This document shows, in pieces, positions 13,243-17,079 of a stretch of DNA of 17,079 bases. The DNA is from Verrucomicrobiales bacterium (GTDB taxonomy: Bacteria > Verrucomicrobiota > Verrucomicrobiia > Limisphaerales > UBA9464): NCBI GenBank assembly GCA_003445095.1, contig DLVS01000050.1, positions 1 to 17,079 on the forward strand. Direction: 5' to 3'. A model generated the notes under the pieces. That model saw nothing but the letters and a program-made list of their open reading frames with translations, made no database searches and had not been told where the DNA came from. Each line of letters begins with the position of its first letter. The first letter of the stretch is position 1. Both the position numbers and the translations under genes were made by a program.

Positions 13243-14687
13243 GCCAGGATTGCCGGCACTACTTCGCCGTGCACATCCGTCAAGCGGTAGTCGCGGCCTT
13301 GGAAGCGATAGGTGAGGTGGGTGTGATCAAAACCAAACTGATGTAGAATGGTGGCATGCAGGTCGTGGACGTGGACCTTGTTTTCCACCGCGAAGAATCC
13401 GAAGTCGTCGGTTTTGCCATAGACGACTCCGGGTTTAATGCCTCCTCCGGCCATCCAGATCGTGTACCCATGCGGATGATGGTCACGACCGATTTGGTCC
13501 GGCTTGAGGGCACCTTGCATCATCGGTGTGCGGCCAAACTCGCCGCCCCAAATTACCAAAGTTTCGTCGAGCAGGCCGCGCTCCTTTAGATCGCGAACCA
13601 AGGCGACGGTCGGTTGATCGGTTTCGAGGCAACGTTTCTTGAGGTCGAAGACAAGATTGCCATCGGGACCGCCATGGTGATCCCAGCCGCGATGGTACAA
13701 TTGGACGAAGCGAACGCCGCGTTCCACGAGGCGGCGCGCCAACAGGCAGTTATTCGCGAAGGAGGCGCGCCCGGGCGTGGTCCCGTAGACCTCATGCATC
13801 CTCGCGGGCTCCTTCGAGATATCCATGACGTCGGGGACGCTGGTTTGCATGCGGTAGGCCATTTCGTACGCCGCAATTCGCGTGGAAATCTCCGGATCCT
13901 GAAGCACGTCGTGGCGCATCTGGTTGAGGTCGCGGAGAGTGTCGAGCGATTGACGCCGCCGTTCCGCGCCCATTCCGGGCGGATTGCTCACGAAGAGCAC
14001 TGGATCGCCCTGCGAGCGCAATTGCACTCCTTGATGCACGGTCGGTAGGAATCCACTTCCCCAGGCCGCGTTCGTGAGGGGCTGGCCGACTCCCGTCATC
14101 AACACCACGAAGGCCGGCAGATCCTTGTTCTCGCTGCCCAGGCCGTAGCTGAACCAGGAACCCATGGCCGGCCGGCCGGAAAGTTGCGCCCCGGTGTTCA
14201 TGAAGATCGTAGCGGGATCGTGATTGAAGGCCTCGGAATAGAAGCCCTGCACGAAACACACGTCATCGACGATCGTCTGGAGTTGCGGAAGGAGCTCGGA
14301 CAACCACACGCCAGATTTTCCGTACTGCGCAAACTTGTACCGCGTGCCAAGTAGCGCTGCATTCTTGCCGATCTGCGCGAGGCGAACGTTCTTTACCAAG
14401 TCTTCGGGGACCGCCTGGCCGTCGCGCTTGTTGAGTTCCGGTTTGTAGTCGAACAAATCGAGATGCGACGGACCGCCGGATTGGAAGAGATAGATGATGT
14501 TCTTCGCCTTCGGCGCAAAATGCGGGGCCAACGGCTGGTCTGGAGCGACGCTTGCCCCGGCCGCGAAAAGCCGATCATTGAGCAGGGATCCCAAAGCGAG
14601 GGCACCCATTCCGGTGCCGCATTGCTGGAGGAAGCGGCGGCGGGTGGTGTCGCGAACGTGATCGAGGACGGGGGGCGGGAGGTTCAT
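13239..14687 (-). CDS. DUF1501 protein with Tat-type signal
   Basis: A 482-residue protein of the DUF1501 family, which has an alkaline-phosphatase/sulfatase-like fold. The N-terminus [20 protein letters not shown] (14-33) is a twin-arginine signal, so it should be exported folded. Conserved blocks are [20 protein letters not shown] (about 64-83), GWDHHGGP (about 333-340), WGGEFGRTP (about 380-388) and DHHPHGY (about 401-407). The histidine/aspartate clusters look like metal ligands. The family is abundant in Planctomycetota and Verrucomicrobiota and almost always neighbours a DUF1549/DUF1553 gene, as here. Its biochemical activity is not established; roles in polysaccharide sulfate metabolism have been suggested from context. 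The ATG at 14687 abuts a heptad repeat and has no Shine-Dalgarno site. Confidence 0.93.
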   Translation of the reverse strand: MNLPPPVLDHVRDTTRRRFLQQCGTGMGALALGSLLNDRLFAAGASVAPDQPLAPHFAPKAKNIIYLFQSGGPSHLDLFDYKPELNKRDGQAVPEDLVKNVRLAQIGKNAALLGTRYKFAQYGKSGVWLSELLPQLQTIVDDVCFVQGFYSEAFNHDPATIFMNTGAQLSGRPAMGSWFSYGLGSENKDLPAFVVLMTGVGQPLTNAAWGSGFLPTVHQGVQLRSQGDPVLFVSNPPGMGAERRRQSLDTLRDLNQMRHDVLQDPEISTRIAAYEMAYRMQTSVPDVMDISKEPARMHEVYGTTPGRASFANNCLLARRLVERGVRFVQLYHRGWDHHGGPDGNLVFDLKKRCLETDQPTVALVRDLKERGLLDETLVIWGGEFGRTPMMQGALKPDQIGRDHHPHGYTIWMAGGGIKPGVVYGKTDDFGFFAVENKVHVHDLHATILHQFGFDHTHLTYRFQGRDYRLTDVHGEVVPAILA

Positions 14688-14722
14688 GGGAATCAGTGAT
14701 CAGTATTCGGTGGTCAGTGGTC
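14688..14722 (-). repeat. Five-unit degenerate heptad repeat just before the DUF1501 start
   Basis: The minus strand reads as five consecutive 7-base units: GACCACT, GACCACC, GAATACT, GATCACT, GATTCCC. The last base touches the ATG at 14687, so the repeat occupies the place of a ribosome binding site. It resembles 'GATCACTGA' style short repeats common between genes in many environmental bacteria. Confidence 0.6.
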
Positions 14723-14736
14723 GGAACGATTAGCTC

Positions 14737-17079
14737 TTACCCTTTCGTTAGAGACTCATCCAAATTGAACAACACATTGGCGACCATCATCCAGGCGGCC
14801 AAGGCGCGCGTGTCGAGCGACGCGGGACGTGTGGCGGCCCCAACTTGGACCAATTGTGCGGCCGAGTGTGGATCGAGCGTGTAACTGGCGAGTTGTTGTT
14901 TCAAGAAGGCGAGGAGACGTCCGCGCTCAGCCGGAGAAGGCGCGCGCCCGAGGCACGTGCGGAAGGCGAAATCGAGTTGTTGCGCTGGATCGGTACCGCC
15001 TTCGGTCATGATCCGTTGGGCGAACACGCGAGCGGCTTCGAGCAAGGTGGGTTCGTTGAGTCCGGCGAGCGCTTGCAACGTCGTGTTCGTACGGGGGCGA
15101 CGCGCCACGCACACATCGCGGCTCGGGGCGTCAAAGGTAGCCAAGGTGGGATACGTGCAAACTCGTCGCCAGAAGGTGTAAACCGCCCGCCGGTACAAAT
15201 CAGGTCCTTCACTCACGGGCCACTCATCCATGCCAATCTCGGGACGGAGAAATCCGATCTCCTTCCATAAGTTGGGGACTTGGACCGGATAAACACTCGG
15301 TCCGCCGAGGTCGAGATTGAGCAGACCGCTCACAGCGAGGGCCTGATCGCGAATCATCTCTGCGTCCATGCGGAAACGCGGGCCGTGCGAGAGCCAGCGA
15401 TTGTAGAAATCCTTCTCTTGCCGCACGGGGTCCGTCGCGGCGCTCTGGCGATACGTGGCCGACATGACCAACAGCTTCTGCATCGCCTTCACATCCCATC
15501 CCGTGCGCACGAATTCAGTCGCCAACCAATCGAGCAGCGCGGGATTCGAGGGCGCCTCTCCCTGTCGTCCAAAATCATCACTGGTCTTCACCAGGCCGAT
15601 GCCAAATAGGCGTTCCCAATAGCGATTCACGGTGACCCGAGCGGGGAGCGGATTGGCCGGATCGACCAGCCAGCGAGCGAGCGCGAGCCGGTTGGTAGGA
15701 GTTCCTTCCGGCAACGGAGGGAGGATCGCGGGGACGCCGGCGCTCACCTGCTTGCCTTTTTCGAGAAAGTTACCCCGTACGTGAACGTAGGTGCTCCGCG
15801 GCTCTGCCCGCTCCTGCATGATGGGTGTGGTGTACTTCCGAGTAGCGAGTTCAGTTTCCCGCTGGTTCAGGCGGAACAATTCTCTTTCGAGGCGGCGGAC
15901 CGTGGGAGAAACGGACCGATAGAACGCGGCGACTTGCTGCCGTTGCGCCGACGTCCGCTGATCCGCGTTGATTTGAACTATGGACGTAATCTCTTGCGTG
16001 AGCGGCCAGCGCAGTAACGGGTCTGCATTGGTGGTCACCGACAGTCGGAATCGGCCGATCGTGTGACTGTTGCCGTGGTAATGGTCGAACCGAAATCCCA
16101 GTCGGGTGCCGCCGGTGAATCCGGCGGAGTCCTTGAGTTCCGCAATGAGGAAGTGTGGTTCCCCGAACTTCGGCCCAATCGCCCAACCGGTCTTGGGATT
16201 GCGGTCCACGGCGTGCTCGGCGCGATAGTATTGCTGTTCCCAATCGGCCGAGGCGGTGGAAAAGAATAAGTTGGTCGTTCCACCTGCGGAGTCGGTTCGA
16301 GCTTCCGTCGCGTGTTCGCTCGCGGTTCGGTCGGACGAGGCCGTGCGCGCTCCTGATGCAAGCGGAGTGGCGCTGAGCGCGAATTCATCGAGGATGAAGT
16401 TACCCGTCTGGCCCCAGCGGCCGGGACCATTCTTCGGCAGGCTCGGATCAGGAAGGACTTCGAGCAGTACTGCCGTGATGCCCGTGAGGTCGGTGTCGGC
16501 TTCGAAGGTGATCGTGTCGTAAATGGGGTTCAGCCCAGTGCCGAGCACGGAGCCGTCGCTCAGGTTCGTAAAGCTGGAACCTCCATTGGAAACAACGTTG
16601 GTGAGCGTTAGGAGTTGCCAGATTGGACCGGCTGACTTCACTCGCTGTTCCCAATCAGCTTGCTCCGCTGGAAGATTTGCTTCCGCCGCGGCGAGCTCGG
16701 TTCGGGTCGCTTTGAGGCGTTCACGAACAAACTCCACGCTTCGCGAAAGGTTTGGCGCCGGGACCTCAACGATCGGCGCGAGGTTGTAATTCCCGACGTC
16801 CGCGGAGTTATTGAAGAACGCGTAAAGTTGGTAGTACTCGTCGTGCGTGATCGGATCGTATTTGTGAGTGTGACATTCCGCGCACATGAGCGTCAGCCCC
16901 AGCCAGGTCGTGCCCAAGGTCGCCACGCGATCCTTTACTGCCTTGGTCCGGTACTCCTCCTCGTCGCCACCGCCTTCGTCATTGATCTTGGTATTGCGGT
17001 TGAAGCCGGTCGCGATCTTTTGTTCGAGCGTGGCGTAGGGGAGCAAGTCGCCGGCAAGTTGTTCGATGGTGAATTGGTC
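14737..17079 (-). CDS. PSD1 / DUF1549-DUF1553 protein (5' end cut by window edge)
   Basis: 780 residues of a large Planctomycetota/Verrucomicrobiota-type protein are visible. It enters from the right edge in frame with DQFTIEQLAGD, in the middle of the DUF1549 domain; any N-terminal signal and cytochrome-c domain would lie outside. A CAECH motif (CxxCH, visible residues 66-70) followed by THKYDPI is typical of this family and could bind haem c. A variable middle region (about 140-380) looks like a beta-sandwich carbohydrate-binding-type module (for example AVDRNPKTGWAIGPKFG). The DUF1553 domain fills the C-terminal half, with ALARWLVDPANPLPARVTVN, DDFGRQGEAPSNP and RRPRTNTTLQALAGLNEPT. It lies 49 bp before DUF1501 on the same strand, the usual pairing. 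The activity is not known. Confidence 0.93.
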   Translation of the reverse strand, partial: DQFTIEQLAGDLLPYATLEQKIATGFNRNTKINDEGGGDEEEYRTKAVKDRVATLGTTWLGLTLMCAECHTHKYDPITHDEYYQLYAFFNNSADVGNYNLAPIVEVPAPNLSRSVEFVRERLKATRTELAAAEANLPAEQADWEQRVKSAGPIWQLLTLTNVVSNGGSSFTNLSDGSVLGTGLNPIYDTITFEADTDLTGITAVLLEVLPDPSLPKNGPGRWGQTGNFILDEFALSATPLASGARTASSDRTASEHATEARTDSAGGTTNLFFSTASADWEQQYYRAEHAVDRNPKTGWAIGPKFGEPHFLIAELKDSAGFTGGTRLGFRFDHYHGNSHTIGRFRLSVTTNADPLLRWPLTQEITSIVQINADQRTSAQRQQVAAFYRSVSPTVRRLERELFRLNQRETELATRKYTTPIMQERAEPRSTYVHVRGNFLEKGKQVSAGVPAILPPLPEGTPTNRLALARWLVDPANPLPARVTVNRYWERLFGIGLVKTSDDFGRQGEAPSNPALLDWLATEFVRTGWDVKAMQKLLVMSATYRQSAATDPVRQEKDFYNRWLSHGPRFRMDAEMIRDQALAVSGLLNLDLGGPSVYPVQVPNLWKEIGFLRPEIGMDEWPVSEGPDLYRRAVYTFWRRVCTYPTLATFDAPSRDVCVARRPRTNTTLQALAGLNEPTLLEAARVFAQRIMTEGGTDPAQQLDFAFRTCLGRAPSPAERGRLLAFLKQQLASYTLDPHSAAQLVQVGAATRPASLDTRALAAWMMVANVLFNLDESLTKG

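Noticed and set aside
1..17079. Defence island, CRISPR array, prophage or insertion sequence
   Set aside because: No cas, restriction, toxin-antitoxin, integrase, transposase or structural phage genes and no regularly spaced long direct repeats were seen.

Overview
The window reads as chromosomal DNA from a high-GC Gram-negative bacterium of the Planctomycetota-Verrucomicrobiota group, more likely Verrucomicrobiota. I infer this from the paired DUF1549/DUF1553 ('PSD1') and DUF1501 genes, a tandem-DUF1080 secreted protein, a PhoPQ-activated-pathogenicity-type (PqaA) hydrolase, a pyrR-pyrB start of a pyrimidine operon, scarce Shine-Dalgarno sites, and several short intergenic repeats. I see no tRNA, rRNA, CRISPR array, transposase, integrase or phage gene.

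Layout. (1) 1-1666, minus strand: a 71-codon unknown gene, then a PyrR-type RNA attenuator (1335-1427), pyrR and pyrB. pyrB runs off the left edge, and pyrR/pyrB overlap by ATGA. (2) 1856-4773, plus strand: an exported phytase-esterase-like beta-propeller protein, an exported PqaA alpha/beta hydrolase, and a small zinc-ribbon membrane protein. (3) 4850-7607, plus strand: an ABC exporter ATPase and its large permease, separated by a 155-bp element with inverted decamer-repeat ends. (4) 7749-11708, minus strand: a tandem-DUF1080 secreted protein and a Gfo/Idh/MocA oxidoreductase (ATGA overlap), an EamA permease, and a stand-alone acyl carrier protein. (5) 11709-12123: a 415-bp hairpin-rich gap without a convincing gene. 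(6) 12124-13030, plus strand: two tandem paralogous lipoproteins. (7) 13031-13238: a palindrome cluster between converging genes. (8) 13239-17079, minus strand: a PSD1 gene cut by the right edge, followed by its DUF1501 partner, with a five-unit heptad repeat between them.

How the genes fit together. The pyr block makes and regulates UMP: PyrR plus UMP should favour the terminator placed just before pyrR. The DUF1080-Gfo/Idh pair suggests redox-dependent sugar or glycoside breakdown through 3-keto intermediates, with the EamA protein as a possible transporter. The PSD1/DUF1501 pair is characteristic of polymer-degrading Planctomycetota and Verrucomicrobiota, but its biochemistry is not established. 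The ABC pair is a self-contained exporter of unknown substrate.

The strongest non-coding signal is the complete three-way pyr RNA switch (recognition hairpin, antiterminator, terminator), which can be traced base by base. I found no convincing new defence or mobile system. The remaining interest lies in the repeats, the orphan acyl carrier protein and the duplicated lipoproteins.
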